64,000 bases of DNA from Afipia sp. (GCA_017308595.1 JAFKER010000012.1:62001-126000), one strand, 5' to 3'; positions 43,132-52,919 are shown, numbered from the stretch's first letter. Numbers and translations are program-made. Notes: a model not told the origin generated them from the sequence alone.

Positions 43132-44562
43132 TTAGTCGGACGAGAATCCGAACGGAACGTTGAGCCGCCGGTAGTCATCCGGAAGCAGTTCACGCCCGAT
43201 CGGAAGTTCGGACCGCGCGGCACATGTCGGGCGGTGACAAACACGGCAAGCAACCCCGATCGGCGTCGGGGCATCGGCGCGAGGCCCCGATTGATCACTG
43301 GTATAAATCAGTTTTTCGGCGTGTTCGGCGGCACAGCCGATCGCGATGGCACGCTCCACGCGCGGCGCTCCGAACGAGCCTCCCCCCGCAGTGACGGTGC
43401 GGGCAATCGAGAAAAACCGCTGGCCGTCCGGCAATTCCAGCCATTGCGTCACGATCTGACGCGGCGTCTTGAACACGCCATGAACCGACCATAACGGACA
43501 GGCACCGCCGTGTTTTGCAAAGGGGAAACCCGCACCGTCGAGCAGCTTGGAAATGTTGCCGGCGGGATCGACGCGGATCAGGAAAAACGGGACTTTCTCC
43601 GAACCTGGACGCTGCAGCGTGGTGATGCGATGTGCCGTCTGTTCGAAGCTGGTGCCGAACTGACGTGCCAGCGCCTCCATGTCGTAGCGGCGCGTTTCAG
43701 CGGCTTTCACGAAGGCGGAATACGGCATGATGAGCGCCGCCGCCGCGTAGCTCGCAAGCGAGCGATGCGCCAGCAACTCAGCACTTTTGCTGGTGAACTG
43801 GCCAGCTTTCAGCGCCATCGTGATCTCGCTTTCGAATTCGAGATAGGCAAGCTGCTGGGCCAGTTGAAAATTGAAACTCGCGGTATCGAGCGAATCGTCG
43901 AACAGGATTTCCTTGTGGTGGCGATCCAGCCGCCTGACAGCCCCGAGCATGACATTGGGCGGCAAATGGCGGACGCGAAGATTATGCTTCGTTCGCAGGC
44001 GTTCGATGAACCAGCCCTGATCCGCAGGACCATGCAGAATGCGTTCGGCGGCATCGTCGAGATCGGCGAAATTGTTGCGGCGAGCGGCGAGAAAGCGCCG
44101 CACTTCCGCAACCGGATCGCTTGCATCCTGATCGCCCCCCGATGCGGGACCGGTCAGGCTCGGTCCCCTGCGATCCGCCAGCGCAAGCTGTTCTTCGCGA
44201 TAGGCGGTGTATAGCCGCAGGAACGCCTCGGCGAGCCCCGGATAGCCAATGGCGATATCGCTGATTTCAAGCGGCGGGATGTCGATGTCGGCAAACATCG
44301 GCTCCTTCAACACGGCCTGCATGCGGGCGGTGTGATCGGCGCCGCCATCGCCTGCGAGATCGGCCAGATCGATTTTGTAAGTGCGGGCGAGACGCAGCAG
44401 CATGTCCGCCGTCACCGGCCGCTGGTTTCGCTCCAGAAGCGCCACATAGGGCGCGGAAATGTCGAGATCCGCAGCCATATCGGCCTGAGTGAGGCCGAGA
44501 TCGCGCCGCAGCCGCCGCAGCCGCGGCCCCATGAAAACCGAGCGAATTGTCGTTGTCGCCAT
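43132..44562 (-). CDS. ScfR/RamB-type XRE transcriptional regulator
   Basis: This 476-residue regulator has an N-terminal XRE helix-turn-helix (LRRDLGLTQADMAADLDIS) and the ImmA/IrrE-like central domain, but without HExxH. A C-terminal DUF2083-type domain contains HGGACPLWSVHG and the cysteine cluster CRVCHRPTC. Homologues (RamB, ScfR) control the glyoxylate shunt and acyl-CoA metabolism. It is divergent from aceA, and a candidate site lies in the shared 149-bp region. Confidence 0.85.
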   Translation of the reverse strand: MATTTIRSVFMGPRLRRLRRDLGLTQADMAADLDISAPYVALLERNQRPVTADMLLRLARTYKIDLADLAGDGGADHTARMQAVLKEPMFADIDIPPLEISDIAIGYPGLAEAFLRLYTAYREEQLALADRRGPSLTGPASGGDQDASDPVAEVRRFLAARRNNFADLDDAAERILHGPADQGWFIERLRTKHNLRVRHLPPNVMLGAVRRLDRHHKEILFDDSLDTASFNFQLAQQLAYLEFESEITMALKAGQFTSKSAELLAHRSLASYAAAALIMPYSAFVKAAETRRYDMEALARQFGTSFEQTAHRITTLQRPGSEKVPFFLIRVDPAGNISKLLDGAGFPFAKHGGACPLWSVHGVFKTPRQIVTQWLELPDGQRFFSIARTVTAGGGSFGAPRVERAIAIGCAAEHAEKLIYTSDQSGPRADAPTPIGVACRVCHRPTCAARSELPIGRELLPDDYRRLNVPFGFSSD

Positions 44563-44575
44563 GGGCGTCAGCCCT

Positions 44576-44630
44576 ACTTTGATACCTTAATGTAAATTAA
44601 TTACAGCATTACAACTAAAGTTTGTAAAGT
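44576..44630. promoter_or_regulatory. Candidate ScfR/RamB operator region between scfR and aceA
   Basis: TTTGTAAAGT (44621-44630), whose complement is ACTTTACAAA, matches the reported RamB core ACTTTGCAAA at 9 of 10 positions. ACTTTGATAC near 44577 is a weaker match. TGTAA-N5-TTACA (44591-44605) is a further small palindrome. The regulator-target link is inferred from the genomic context. Confidence 0.45.
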
Positions 44631-44711
44631 CTGACAAGCTATCTTCAAACCCTCTAGCGATCGGCCGCGGGATGCGTTGAAAGAGGGACAACTTCACAAG
44701 GAAACATATCC

Positions 44712-46352
44712 ATGAATTACCAATCGCGCGGAATCACCGACCAAGCAATTCAAGGCCCGTCTTCCTACAAGGCGGAGATCACTGCCGCTGAAGCTCTGCT
44801 CAAGGACCATCCGGCATGGAACGGCGTGACCGCCGAGGCCGTGGCGCGCATGCGCCTGCAGAACCGTTTCAAGACCGGCCTGGATGTCGCCCGTTACACC
44901 GCGGACGTGATGCGCGCGGACATGGCTGCGTATGACGCCGATCCGACCAAGTACACCCAGTCGCTGGGCTGCTGGCACGGCTTCATCGCCCAGCAGAAGC
45001 TGATCTCGATCAAGAAGCACTTCGGCGGCAAAACCGATCGCCGTTATCTCTACCTGTCGGGCTGGATGATCGCAGCGCTGCGCTCCGAATTCGGACCGCT
45101 GCCGGATCAGTCCATGCACGAGAAGACCTCGGTGCCTGCACTGATCGAAGAGCTCTACACCTTCCTGCGTCAGGCCGACTCGCGCGAACTCAACGACATC
45201 TTCCGTGAGCTCGACGCTGCCCGTAAGGCTGGCGACAAGGCGAAGGAAGCGACGCTGATCGACAAGATCGACAACTTCCAGACCCACGTTGTGCCGGTGA
45301 TCGCCGACATCGACGCGGGCTTCGGCAACGCTGAAGCGACCTATCTGCTCGCCAAGAAGATGATCGAAGCAGGCGCCTGCGCCCTGCAGATCGAAAATCA
45401 GGTGTCGGACGAGAAGCAGTGCGGCCATCAGGACGGCAAGGTCACCGTGCCGCATGAAGTGTTCATCGCGAAGATCCGCGCCTGCCGCCACGCGTTCCTC
45501 GAACTCGGCATCGACAACGGCATCATCGTGACCCGCACCGACTCGCTCGGCGCAGGCCTCACGCAGCAGATCGCCGTCAGCCACAAGCCAGGCGATCTCG
45601 GCGACCAGTACAACAGCTTCCTCGATTGCGACGAAGTTGACGCGTCCAAGGTCGGCAATGGCGACGTGATCATCAGCCGCAACGGCAAGCTGCTGCGTCC
45701 GAAGCGTCTGCCGAGCAACCTGTATCAGTTCCGCTCCGGCACCGGTGTCGATCGCTGCGTTCTCGACAGCATCACCTCGCTGCAGCACGGCGCTGACCTG
45801 CTCTGGATCGAAACCGAGCGTCCGAACATCGCGCAGATCGCCGAAATGGTCGATCGTGTCCGTGAGGTGATCCCGAACGCGAAGCTGGCCTACAACAACT
45901 CGCCGTCGTTCAACTGGACGCTGAACTTCCGCTGGCAGGTGTTCGACGAGTGGAAGGCGGCCGGCAAGGATGTCAGCAAGTACAACCGCGCTGACCTGAT
46001 GAAGGTGGAGTACGATGAGACCCCGCTGGCGATCGAAGCCGACCAGCTGATCCGCACCTTCCAGGCGGATTCGGCCAAGCGCGCTGGTATCTTCCATCAC
46101 CTGATCACGCTGCCGACCTATCACACGGCTGCGCTGTCGACTGACAACCTGTCGAAGGAATACTTCGGCGACCAGGGCATGCTCGGCTACGTGAAGGGCG
46201 TTCAGCGTGCGGAAATCCGCCAGGGCATCGCCTGCGCTAAGCACCAGAACATGGCCGGCTCCGACATCGGCGACGACCACAAGGAATACTTCGCTGGCGA
46301 AGCGGCCCTCAAGGCTGGCGGCGTCCACAACACAATGAACCAGTTCGGCTAA
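44712..46352 (+). CDS. aceA: Isocitrate lyase
   Basis: This 546-residue enzyme of the glyoxylate shunt splits isocitrate into glyoxylate and succinate, allowing growth on acetate and fatty acids. The catalytic Cys237 sits in EKQCGHQDGK, the longer-form variant of KKCGH also found in Pseudomonas. DIDAGFGNAEATYLL supplies the metal-binding aspartates. Divergent from the ScfR-type regulator, it fits with the fad operon in the same window. A strong terminator follows. Confidence 0.95.
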   Translation: MNYQSRGITDQAIQGPSSYKAEITAAEALLKDHPAWNGVTAEAVARMRLQNRFKTGLDVARYTADVMRADMAAYDADPTKYTQSLGCWHGFIAQQKLISIKKHFGGKTDRRYLYLSGWMIAALRSEFGPLPDQSMHEKTSVPALIEELYTFLRQADSRELNDIFRELDAARKAGDKAKEATLIDKIDNFQTHVVPVIADIDAGFGNAEATYLLAKKMIEAGACALQIENQVSDEKQCGHQDGKVTVPHEVFIAKIRACRHAFLELGIDNGIIVTRTDSLGAGLTQQIAVSHKPGDLGDQYNSFLDCDEVDASKVGNGDVIISRNGKLLRPKRLPSNLYQFRSGTGVDRCVLDSITSLQHGADLLWIETERPNIAQIAEMVDRVREVIPNAKLAYNNSPSFNWTLNFRWQVFDEWKAAGKDVSKYNRADLMKVEYDETPLAIEADQLIRTFQADSAKRAGIFHHLITLPTYHTAALSTDNLSKEYFGDQGMLGYVKGVQRAEIRQGIACAKHQNMAGSDIGDDHKEYFAGEAALKAGGVHNTMNQFG

Positions 46353-46381
46353 ACGAACGGCTCGACACAATCACAACAACG

Positions 46382-46416
46382 AGATGCCCGGCCGCAAGGC
46401 CGGGCATCTTCTTTTT
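46382..46416 (+). terminator. Terminator after aceA
   Basis: AGATGCCCGGCC (46382-46393), loop GCAA, GGCCGGGCATCT (46398-46409), then TTCTTTTTG. Confidence 0.9.
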
Positions 46417-46527
46417 GCGACAGCAAACCTCAGGCATAGCTCTGGCGAAAGCCGGGCGGTTATGTTGGACTACGGATATGCCACCGTTGCGCGAACTTTG
46501 ATTCCACTCCATTCAAATACGGTTCCG

Positions 46528-47784
46528 ATGCCAGCTCCTTCATTTCTGCGTCCCGTCACTGCCCTCCTCATTGCCATCAGCTTTTTCTCGGCACCCGCCC
46601 TCGCCCAATCCGGCGCGCGCTGCCACAACGGACAAAGCTTCGACCAGTTTCTGGCAGGACTGAAACAGGACGCTGTCGCCGCCGGCGTGTCGCAGCGCGC
46701 GATCGCTGCGGCTTCTCCTTATATGGTCTACGATCAGAGCATCGTGAACCGCGACCGCGGCCAGCGCGTGTTCGGCCAGATCTTCAGCGAGTTTTCCGGC
46801 CGCATGGCGTCCGAAGGACGCCGCGTCAAAGGCCAGCAATTGATCCAAACCTATGCGCAGGCCTTTGCCCGTGCCGAAAAGGAGTACGGCGTACCGCCTG
46901 CGGTGATCGCGGCATTCTGGGCACTGGAAAGCGATTTCGGCGCGGTGCAAGGCAAGCTTTCGACACTGCGCTCGCTGGTCTCGCTGGCTTACGACTGCCG
47001 CCGCGCGCAGATGTTTCACGACGAGACCATCGCAGCGTTGAAGATTGTCGAGCGTGGTGATCTTTCGCCTGCCGAGATGATCGGCTCGTGGGCCGGCGAA
47101 CTCGGCCAGACGCAATTCCTCCCGCGCCACTATTTCGACTACGCGGTGGACTACGATGGCGACGGCCACCGCAACCTGCTGCGCAGCGCGCCGGACGTCA
47201 TCGGATCAACGGCGAACTACATCGCCACCGGCCTGAAATGGCGGCGCGGCGAGCCATGGCTGCAGGAAATCCGCGTGCCTGCGAACCTGCCATGGGATCA
47301 AGCCGATCTCACCATCAAGCACCCGCGTTCGAAATGGGCTGCGTGGGGCGTGACTTACGCCGACGGAAGGCCGCTGCCGAAGGATGAACTGCCCGCGTCC
47401 GTTCTACTGCCGATGGGCCGCACCGGCCCGGCATTCCTCGCCTATGCGAACTTCGCCGCCTATACCGAATGGAACAATTCGCTGATCTATTCGACCACCG
47501 CCGCCTATCTCGCCACCCGCATCGCGGGCGCGGGTCCGATGCGCAAACCCGCAACGCCGGTCGCGCAACTGCAATTCAACGAGATCAAGGAATTGCAACA
47601 GTTGCTGGCAAAGCAAGGATTCAACGTCGGCAAGATCGACGGCATTCTCGGCCAACAGAGCCGCATTGCGGTCAAGACCATGCAGACCAAGTACGGCCTG
47701 CCTGCGGATTCATGGCCGACTACGGAATTATTGACGCGGATGCGTGGCCCTCGCGCGAGCGATGCGGCACCCCAGCCCCGTTGA
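46528..47784 (+). CDS. Lytic murein transglycosylase (SLT_2/MltB-type) with peptidoglycan-binding domain
   Basis: This 418-residue exported enzyme cleaves the glycan strands of peptidoglycan with 1,6-anhydro product formation. A signal peptide (ending APALAQ) is followed by the SLT_2 domain with catalytic Glu in AFWALESDFG and the block GELGQTQFLPRHYFDYAVDYDGDGH. A C-terminal peptidoglycan-binding domain ends the protein (LQQLLAKQGFNVGKIDGILG). The start ATG 46528 is chosen because the longer frame begins at the aceA terminator. Confidence 0.9.
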   Translation: MPAPSFLRPVTALLIAISFFSAPALAQSGARCHNGQSFDQFLAGLKQDAVAAGVSQRAIAAASPYMVYDQSIVNRDRGQRVFGQIFSEFSGRMASEGRRVKGQQLIQTYAQAFARAEKEYGVPPAVIAAFWALESDFGAVQGKLSTLRSLVSLAYDCRRAQMFHDETIAALKIVERGDLSPAEMIGSWAGELGQTQFLPRHYFDYAVDYDGDGHRNLLRSAPDVIGSTANYIATGLKWRRGEPWLQEIRVPANLPWDQADLTIKHPRSKWAAWGVTYADGRPLPKDELPASVLLPMGRTGPAFLAYANFAAYTEWNNSLIYSTTAAYLATRIAGAGPMRKPATPVAQLQFNEIKELQQLLAKQGFNVGKIDGILGQQSRIAVKTMQTKYGLPADSWPTTELLTRMRGPRASDAAPQPR

Positions 47785-47887
47785 AATAAATCCCCAAAGG
47801 GTGCGCCGCACTGCTCTTGCAGCGATGAAGGAAACAACTAGCTCGGGAAAGCCCACCTCATGGCATATTTTCCCGAAAGGCTTTCAC

Positions 47888-48388
47888 ATGACATTCTATG
47901 ATGGTTCAGCTCCGGTCTTCATCCGCACATTGAATGCGCTGTCCGCGATTCTCACCAAAGCCGAGGCCCACGCCGCCGCAAACAACATCGCGCCAAGCGA
48001 TCTGCTCGAGGCGCGGCTCCATCCGACGATGTATCCGCTGACGAAACAGGTTCAGCTTGCGTGCGATTTCTCGGGCAAGGCCTGCGCGCGCTTTACGCAA
48101 ACCGAATTGCCGGTGATGGCCGACACCGAAACGACGTTCGCACAACTGCAGGCGCGCATCAAAAAAGTTCTATCGAATATCGAAGCGCTGCCGCCCGCCA
48201 AATACGAAGGAGCGGAAAAGCGCGACATTACGTTTCCCGTCGGCCCCGGCCAGACCATGACGGTGACCGGCCAGCAGTTTCTCAACCACTCGGCCATGCC
48301 GCAGTTCTTTTTTCATTGCACCACCGCCTATGACATTTTGCGTCACAAGGGCGTCGAGCTTGGAAAGCGCGATTTCCTCGGCGTCTGA
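47888..48388 (+). CDS. DUF1993-family protein
   Basis: This 166-residue protein begins MTFYDGSAPVFIRTLNALSAIL. It has HPTMYPLTKQVQLACDF and a C-terminal FFHCTTAYDILRHKGVELGKRDFLG. These fit DUF1993, a DinB-like helical family that may bind metal through histidines. No function is known. The ATG at 47888 is preferred over longer frames. Confidence 0.82.
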   Translation: MTFYDGSAPVFIRTLNALSAILTKAEAHAAANNIAPSDLLEARLHPTMYPLTKQVQLACDFSGKACARFTQTELPVMADTETTFAQLQARIKKVLSNIEALPPAKYEGAEKRDITFPVGPGQTMTVTGQQFLNHSAMPQFFFHCTTAYDILRHKGVELGKRDFLGV

Positions 48389-48429
48389 GCTACACAGTTA
48401 CTTTCTCTCACGTCGCACACAGCGCAGAG

Positions 48430-48468
48430 ACGATTTTCATCCTCCCGCCATGGAAGACAGAAAATCGT
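48430..48468 (+). terminator. Weak hairpin after DUF1993
   Basis: ACGATTTTC (48430-48438) is complementary to GAAAATCGT (48460-48468), 21-base loop, then TCTTTG. Termination is possible; an operator for the old yellow enzyme gene downstream is also possible. Confidence 0.4.
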
Positions 48469-48619
48469 TCTTTGTGGCCGGTACGATGTTTGAAACAGCC
48501 GAAACATGACAGCCATTCGCGCCGCCTGAAACGGCATTTTTCACCAAACGGCGGCTTGCATTCCCGCAAACGCGATCATTACATGCATCTGCATTGAACT
48601 CCTCTGAGGAAAAGCAGCC

Positions 48620-49717
48620 ATGTCCGCTTCCAAACTTTTCGACCCCTACAAGCTCGGCAACGTCACCCTGACCAACCGCGCGGTCATGGCGCCGCTGACG
48701 CGCAATCGCGCGCTCGCGGGCTTCGTACCCAATCCCCTCGCCATCGAATATTACGGCCAGCGCGCATCTGCAGGCCTTCTGATTACCGAAGCGAGCCAGG
48801 TCTCGCAGCAGGGCCAAGGCTATCAGGACACACCCGGCATCTACACCAAGGAACAGGTTGCGGGCTGGCGCAAGGTGACGGATCGGGTGCACGAGCGCGG
48901 CGGCCATATTTACATTCAACTCTGGCATGTCGGACGCATCTCGCACACCAGCCTGCAGGCCAACGGCGGTGCGCCGGTCGCGCCATCCGCGATCCGCGCC
49001 AACACCAAGACCTTCGTAGGCGGCGCATTTGCCGATGTCTCCGAGCCCCGCGCGCTCGAGCTTGGGGAAATCCCCGGCATCATCGACAGTTTCAAGCGCG
49101 CGTCGGCGAACGCACTCGAAGCTGGATTTGACGGCGTCGAGATTCATGGCGCGAACGGCTATCTGCTCGATCAGTTCGCCAAGGACGGCACCAACAAGCG
49201 CACCGACGCCTACGGCGGCTCGATCGAGAATCGCGCACGCTTGATGATCGAAGTATCGAAGGCCGTCGCAGCCGAAGCGGGCGCAGACCGCACCGGCATC
49301 CGCATCTCGCCGGTGACACCCGCCAACGATGTATCCGACAGCAATCCGCAACCGCTGTTCGATCACATCGTCGACCAGCTCAACGCGCTGAAGCTGGTCT
49401 ATATCCATGTCATCGAAGGTTCGACCGGCGGCCCGCGCGACAATGCGCCGTTCGACTATGCCAGCCTGCGCAAGCGCTTCAGCGGCACCTACATCGCCAA
49501 CAACGGTTACGATTTCAAGCTGGCGACCGAGGTGCTTGACCAGAACAAAGCCGACCTGATCGCGTTCGGAAAACTGTTCATTTCGAATCCGGATCTTGTG
49601 GAGCGTCTCAAGCTCGGCGCGCCGCTGAACCCGTTCGACAAGGCGACTTTCTATGGCGGTGGCGCGAAAGGCTACACCGATTATCCAGCCCTCGGACAGC
49701 AAGCTGCGGCAGAATAA
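48620..49717 (+). CDS. Old yellow enzyme-family alkene reductase
   Basis: This 365-residue FMN enzyme reduces activated C=C bonds with NADPH. It has the OYE TIM-barrel motifs NRAVMAPLTRNRA at the N-terminus, FDGVEIHGANGYLLDQF and GGSIENRAR. HGANGYL provides His/Asn residues that position the substrate. The ATG at 48620 has a GAGGA upstream. It is followed by a strong terminator shared with the next gene. Confidence 0.9.
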   Translation: MSASKLFDPYKLGNVTLTNRAVMAPLTRNRALAGFVPNPLAIEYYGQRASAGLLITEASQVSQQGQGYQDTPGIYTKEQVAGWRKVTDRVHERGGHIYIQLWHVGRISHTSLQANGGAPVAPSAIRANTKTFVGGAFADVSEPRALELGEIPGIIDSFKRASANALEAGFDGVEIHGANGYLLDQFAKDGTNKRTDAYGGSIENRARLMIEVSKAVAAEAGADRTGIRISPVTPANDVSDSNPQPLFDHIVDQLNALKLVYIHVIEGSTGGPRDNAPFDYASLRKRFSGTYIANNGYDFKLATEVLDQNKADLIAFGKLFISNPDLVERLKLGAPLNPFDKATFYGGGAKGYTDYPALGQQAAAE

Positions 49718-49734
49718 ATATCTCACACAGAGTC

Positions 49735-49764
49735 AAAAAAGGCCGGGAAAGTCCCGGCCTTTTT
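49735..49764. terminator. Bidirectional terminator
   Basis: GGCCGGGA (49741-49748) with TCCCGGCC (49752-49759), AAG loop, with A-run on one side and T-run on the other. Confidence 0.88.
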
Positions 49765-49778
49765 CACGTCCGATTGCT

Positions 49779-49973
49779 TCAGGCTGGAACCGGGTCCAGC
49801 CGACCCGCCAGAACGCGGGTCGCAGCGCGCTCGGCTTCTCGCGCACTCTTGAATATCTGTCCATCGAGTGGATTGAACTTGTGGACGGCCGCGAAGAATC
49901 TGAAACCTGATTTTTCACGAACGACGATGCCCGCGGCTTCCGAGCTGACTTCGATGATGTAGGTATCCGACAT
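49779..49973 (-). CDS. Small conserved protein of unknown function
   Basis: This 64-residue protein starts at MSDTYIIEV. It has the pattern GIVVREKSGFRFFAAVHKFNPLDGQIF, then AREAERAATRVL. No domain is recognised. Codon use and the convergent terminator support expression. An ATG at 50009 gives 12 extra residues but has no better ribosome site. Confidence 0.55.
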   Translation of the reverse strand: MSDTYIIEVSSEAAGIVVREKSGFRFFAAVHKFNPLDGQIFKSAREAERAATRVLAGRLDPVPA

Positions 49974-50358
49974 GTCTTGTTCCGTGCCCCCGTCCTTAGG
50001 GTTCCTCAAGCGCTATAACTCCGAAGAGCTGAAAAGGTTTCAGTCGCGACATCTCCAACACATCACGCGTCTTCCTTTTCGTTATGCACATTGCGGGCCA
50101 ACACATTTGGTCTGTTTTCAGTCTTGAATGATTCGAAAACAGACAAACGCTGACACGTCCCTGAGCAACCCGCCGCACCTGTAGGCGCTTCGCGCGACAG
50201 TTTTATAACCGGGGTGTTGAGTCTGGAAGACGATTGGCCGCAGTCTGGAGAAATAACAATGAGCCGATCGCGCTGCACTGCAATGGCGAACGAAAGAGCG
50301 CGCGCGAACGCTTCCCGCGCAAAAAGTCGTCTATTTGGCCGTTAAGATTTGTGACAAA
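49974..50358. other. Gene-free stretch with a perfect 10-bp inverted repeat
   Basis: I see no gene in these 385 bp. GTCTGTTTTC (50110-50119) is complementary to GAAAACAGAC (50135-50144), spacer 15 bp. A second, 15-bp palindrome GATTTGTGACAAATC lies at 50346-50360, over the thioesterase stop codon. Both could be operators or transcript-end structures of the fad operon. Confidence 0.5.
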
Positions 50359-50781
50359 TCAGACGACGGTAGCAGGAGGTTCCTGCTGGATCGGCTGCGG
50401 ATGACCGTGGTCGTCAATCGCCACATAGGTGTAGTTCCCGTCAGTGACGAGAATCAGATTCGATTCGTTGCGGCGCTGCACCCATGATTCGACATGCACC
50501 GTGATCGACGTACGGCCGACGCGGACAGTCGATGCGTAAACCGAGACCACGTCGCCAACAAATACCGGCTTGCGGAATGTCATCGCGTCGATCGCCACGG
50601 TCACGTTGCGGCTTTGCGTGGTCTTGTAGGCGAAAATACTGCCGGCCAGATCCATCTGGCTGAGCAACCAGCCGCCGAAAATATCGCCGTTCTGATTGGT
50701 ATCCGCCGGCATGGCCAGCGTGCGGATCGACAATTCACCCTGCGGCGCTGCGGGTGCCGGGGCGGCGTGTGTTTCTGCCAT
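50359..50781 (-). CDS. Acyl-CoA thioesterase (YciA-like hotdog fold)
   Basis: This 140-residue thioesterase has the hotdog active-site motif NQNGDIFGGWLLSQMDLAG. It hydrolyses acyl-CoA, often medium or short chain, recycling CoA. The ATG at 50781 is chosen; a longer start at 50847 extends into the FadJ-type gene's end. It is the last gene of the fad operon, 40 bp after the FadJ-type gene. Confidence 0.87.
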   Translation of the reverse strand: MAETHAAPAPAAPQGELSIRTLAMPADTNQNGDIFGGWLLSQMDLAGSIFAYKTTQSRNVTVAIDAMTFRKPVFVGDVVSVYASTVRVGRTSITVHVESWVQRRNESNLILVTDGNYTYVAIDDHGHPQPIQQEPPATVV

Positions 50782-50821
50782 TGATGAAATCCGTGACCCT
50801 TGTCGAACAAAAAAAACCAGA

Positions 50822-52909
50822 TCAGGCGAATGTATCCCAGCCGGCATCGGGTTTGAAGCGATCTCCGAATTTCGTCTCCAGCGCCTTGAGCGCAGCTACG
50901 ATATTGGCGCTGCCGCGTGTGCGTGCATAGTTCAGGGGCCCGCCGCGGAATGGCGCATAGCCGGTTCCGAAGATCATCGCGCCATCCACCACGTCGGAAT
51001 TATCGACAATGCCTTCGCGCAGGCAGGCAACACAGACATTCGACATCGGCAGAACAAGCCGGTCGATCATTTCGTCGGTTGGCTGCACTGGCGACGGCAT
51101 CTTGACGGCCTTGCCGTCCTTCCACTCGTAAAAGCCCTTGCCGGTCTTGCGGCCAAGCTCACCCTTCTTGACCTTATCGCGCAGCCAGTCCGGCGCGGGC
51201 GGCAGCGCGGCCTCGCCAAACTTCGAGCGCAACATGTCGCCCACCGCAAGACAGATATCGAGTCCGACCTGGTCGGCGAGTTCGATCGGCCCCATCGGCA
51301 TACCGAACTTCTCCGCGGCAGCGTCGATCGTCGCCTTGTCGATCTTCTCGTCGAGCATCACCATCGCTTCCAGCATGTACGGCGTCAGCGCGCGGTTGAC
51401 CAGGAAGCCAGGCGAACTCTTCACCGGCAGCGGCAGGCGGTCGATCGCGCCGACGAACTTTAACGCGGTCGCCAGCGCCTGCGGATCGACCGCGTCGTGG
51501 CTGACAACCTCGACCAGTTGCAGACGCGATACCGGATTGAAGAAGTGCAGGCCGAGCAGATGCCCGGGATTCTTCAACGTGGTTCGCAGATCCTGCAACG
51601 GAATGCTGGACGTGTTGGTGGCGAGGATCGCTCCCGGTTTCATGACCGGCTCCAGCCCCGCATAGACCTTCTGTTTGAGTTCGAGCTTTTCCGGCACCGC
51701 CTCGATAATCAGATCGGCATTGCGCGCGCCTTCGCCATTCATGTCCGGAATCAGCCGATCCAGCGCATCACGCCGGTCCGTCGGCTTGCGAATGATCTTG
51801 CCGAACAGATCGGACGCACGCTTGATCGCGCCCGCAATCGGCTCGGCCTTCATGTCAGCCAGCGTCACGCGCAGGCCCTGATTGGCGCACCATGCGGCAA
51901 TGTCGCCGCCCATCGCGCCTGCGCCAATGACGTGAACATGCTTCACGGTGTTGCGGCCATCCGCGAGCTTCTTCATCTGCTCGCGCAGGAAAAACACGCG
52001 GATCAGATTTTGCGCCGTCGGCGTCACCATCAGATTGGCGAACGAGGTTTTCTCCGCCGCCAGCATCGCCTTGCGGTCGCCACCGTGCTTCTCCCACAGA
52101 TCGATCAGCGCATAAGGTGCGGGATAATGCTCCTTCGGTGCCGTCTTTGCCGCCTCGCCGCGCATGCGGTTGCCAAGTAAGCCACGCACGGGCCCGAGAT
52201 TCATCGCCTTGGCCAGCACCCCCTGCCGATGCGGCTTCAGCCGCCCGAAAATCGCGTCCTTGACAGCATTGCGGACATGACGCTCCTGCGTCACCGCATC
52301 GACAAGCCCAAGCGACTTCGCCTTGCGCGCGTCGATGGTCTTGCCGGTCAGCATCATCGTCATCGCTTCCAGCGGACTGATAAGATGCGTGAACCGCGCC
52401 GTTCCCCCCAAACCCGGATGAAGGCCGAGCATCACTTCGGGAAAGCCGAAACGCGCATTGTCGATCGCGATACGCGTGTTGCAGGCCAGCGCCACTTCGA
52501 GACCGCCGCCGAGACAAAAGCCATGGATCACCGCGACGGTCGGAATCTTGAAACCTTCCAGCCGGTCGACCACGGCATGAGCGCGCGCCATCCGGGTTTC
52601 GACCTCGCGCGGATCGCTCACCCCGCGAAACTCGTTAACGTCCGCGCCGGCAATAAAGCCAGAAGGTTTTGCCGAGCGAATGACGATGCCTGCCGGGCGA
52701 TCCTGTTCCAGCGCGGCGATGACCGTCTCGAACTCGACCAGCACATCTTCAGACAGCGTGTTGGCGCTGGTACCTTCGCGATCGAACAACAGCCACGCAA
52801 TGCCATCGTCATCGCGCGTCAGCTTGAAGTTCTTGTAAGGTCCTGTCGCAGGCTCCGGCCCGAGTTCGAGGACACGGTCCTTAAGAACATCCATGATACG
52901 TGAATCCAT
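50822..52909 (-). CDS. FadJ/FadB-type multifunctional beta-oxidation protein
   Basis: This 695-residue enzyme combines enoyl-CoA hydratase (N-terminal, HGFCLGGGLEVALAC and FPEVMLGLHPGLGGT with the two catalytic glutamates) and 3-hydroxyacyl-CoA dehydrogenase (C-terminal, HVIGAGAMGGDIAAW NAD site and LHFFNPVSRLQLVEVV). It turns enoyl-CoA into 3-ketoacyl-CoA. It sits between thiolase and thioesterase, in an operon of beta-oxidation enzymes. Confidence 0.93.
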   Translation of the reverse strand: MDSRIMDVLKDRVLELGPEPATGPYKNFKLTRDDDGIAWLLFDREGTSANTLSEDVLVEFETVIAALEQDRPAGIVIRSAKPSGFIAGADVNEFRGVSDPREVETRMARAHAVVDRLEGFKIPTVAVIHGFCLGGGLEVALACNTRIAIDNARFGFPEVMLGLHPGLGGTARFTHLISPLEAMTMMLTGKTIDARKAKSLGLVDAVTQERHVRNAVKDAIFGRLKPHRQGVLAKAMNLGPVRGLLGNRMRGEAAKTAPKEHYPAPYALIDLWEKHGGDRKAMLAAEKTSFANLMVTPTAQNLIRVFFLREQMKKLADGRNTVKHVHVIGAGAMGGDIAAWCANQGLRVTLADMKAEPIAGAIKRASDLFGKIIRKPTDRRDALDRLIPDMNGEGARNADLIIEAVPEKLELKQKVYAGLEPVMKPGAILATNTSSIPLQDLRTTLKNPGHLLGLHFFNPVSRLQLVEVVSHDAVDPQALATALKFVGAIDRLPLPVKSSPGFLVNRALTPYMLEAMVMLDEKIDKATIDAAAEKFGMPMGPIELADQVGLDICLAVGDMLRSKFGEAALPPAPDWLRDKVKKGELGRKTGKGFYEWKDGKAVKMPSPVQPTDEMIDRLVLPMSNVCVACLREGIVDNSDVVDGAMIFGTGYAPFRGGPLNYARTRGSANIVAALKALETKFGDRFKPDAGWDTFA

Positions 52910-52919
52910 GTCCGTTCCC

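Noticed and set aside
44694-46370. 558-codon open frame opposite aceA
   Set aside because: It mirrors almost the whole aceA gene, which has catalytic residues; the antisense frame has none.
48437-49726. 429-codon open frame opposite the old yellow enzyme gene
   Set aside because: Covers a gene with clear FMN and substrate motifs; no homology seen.
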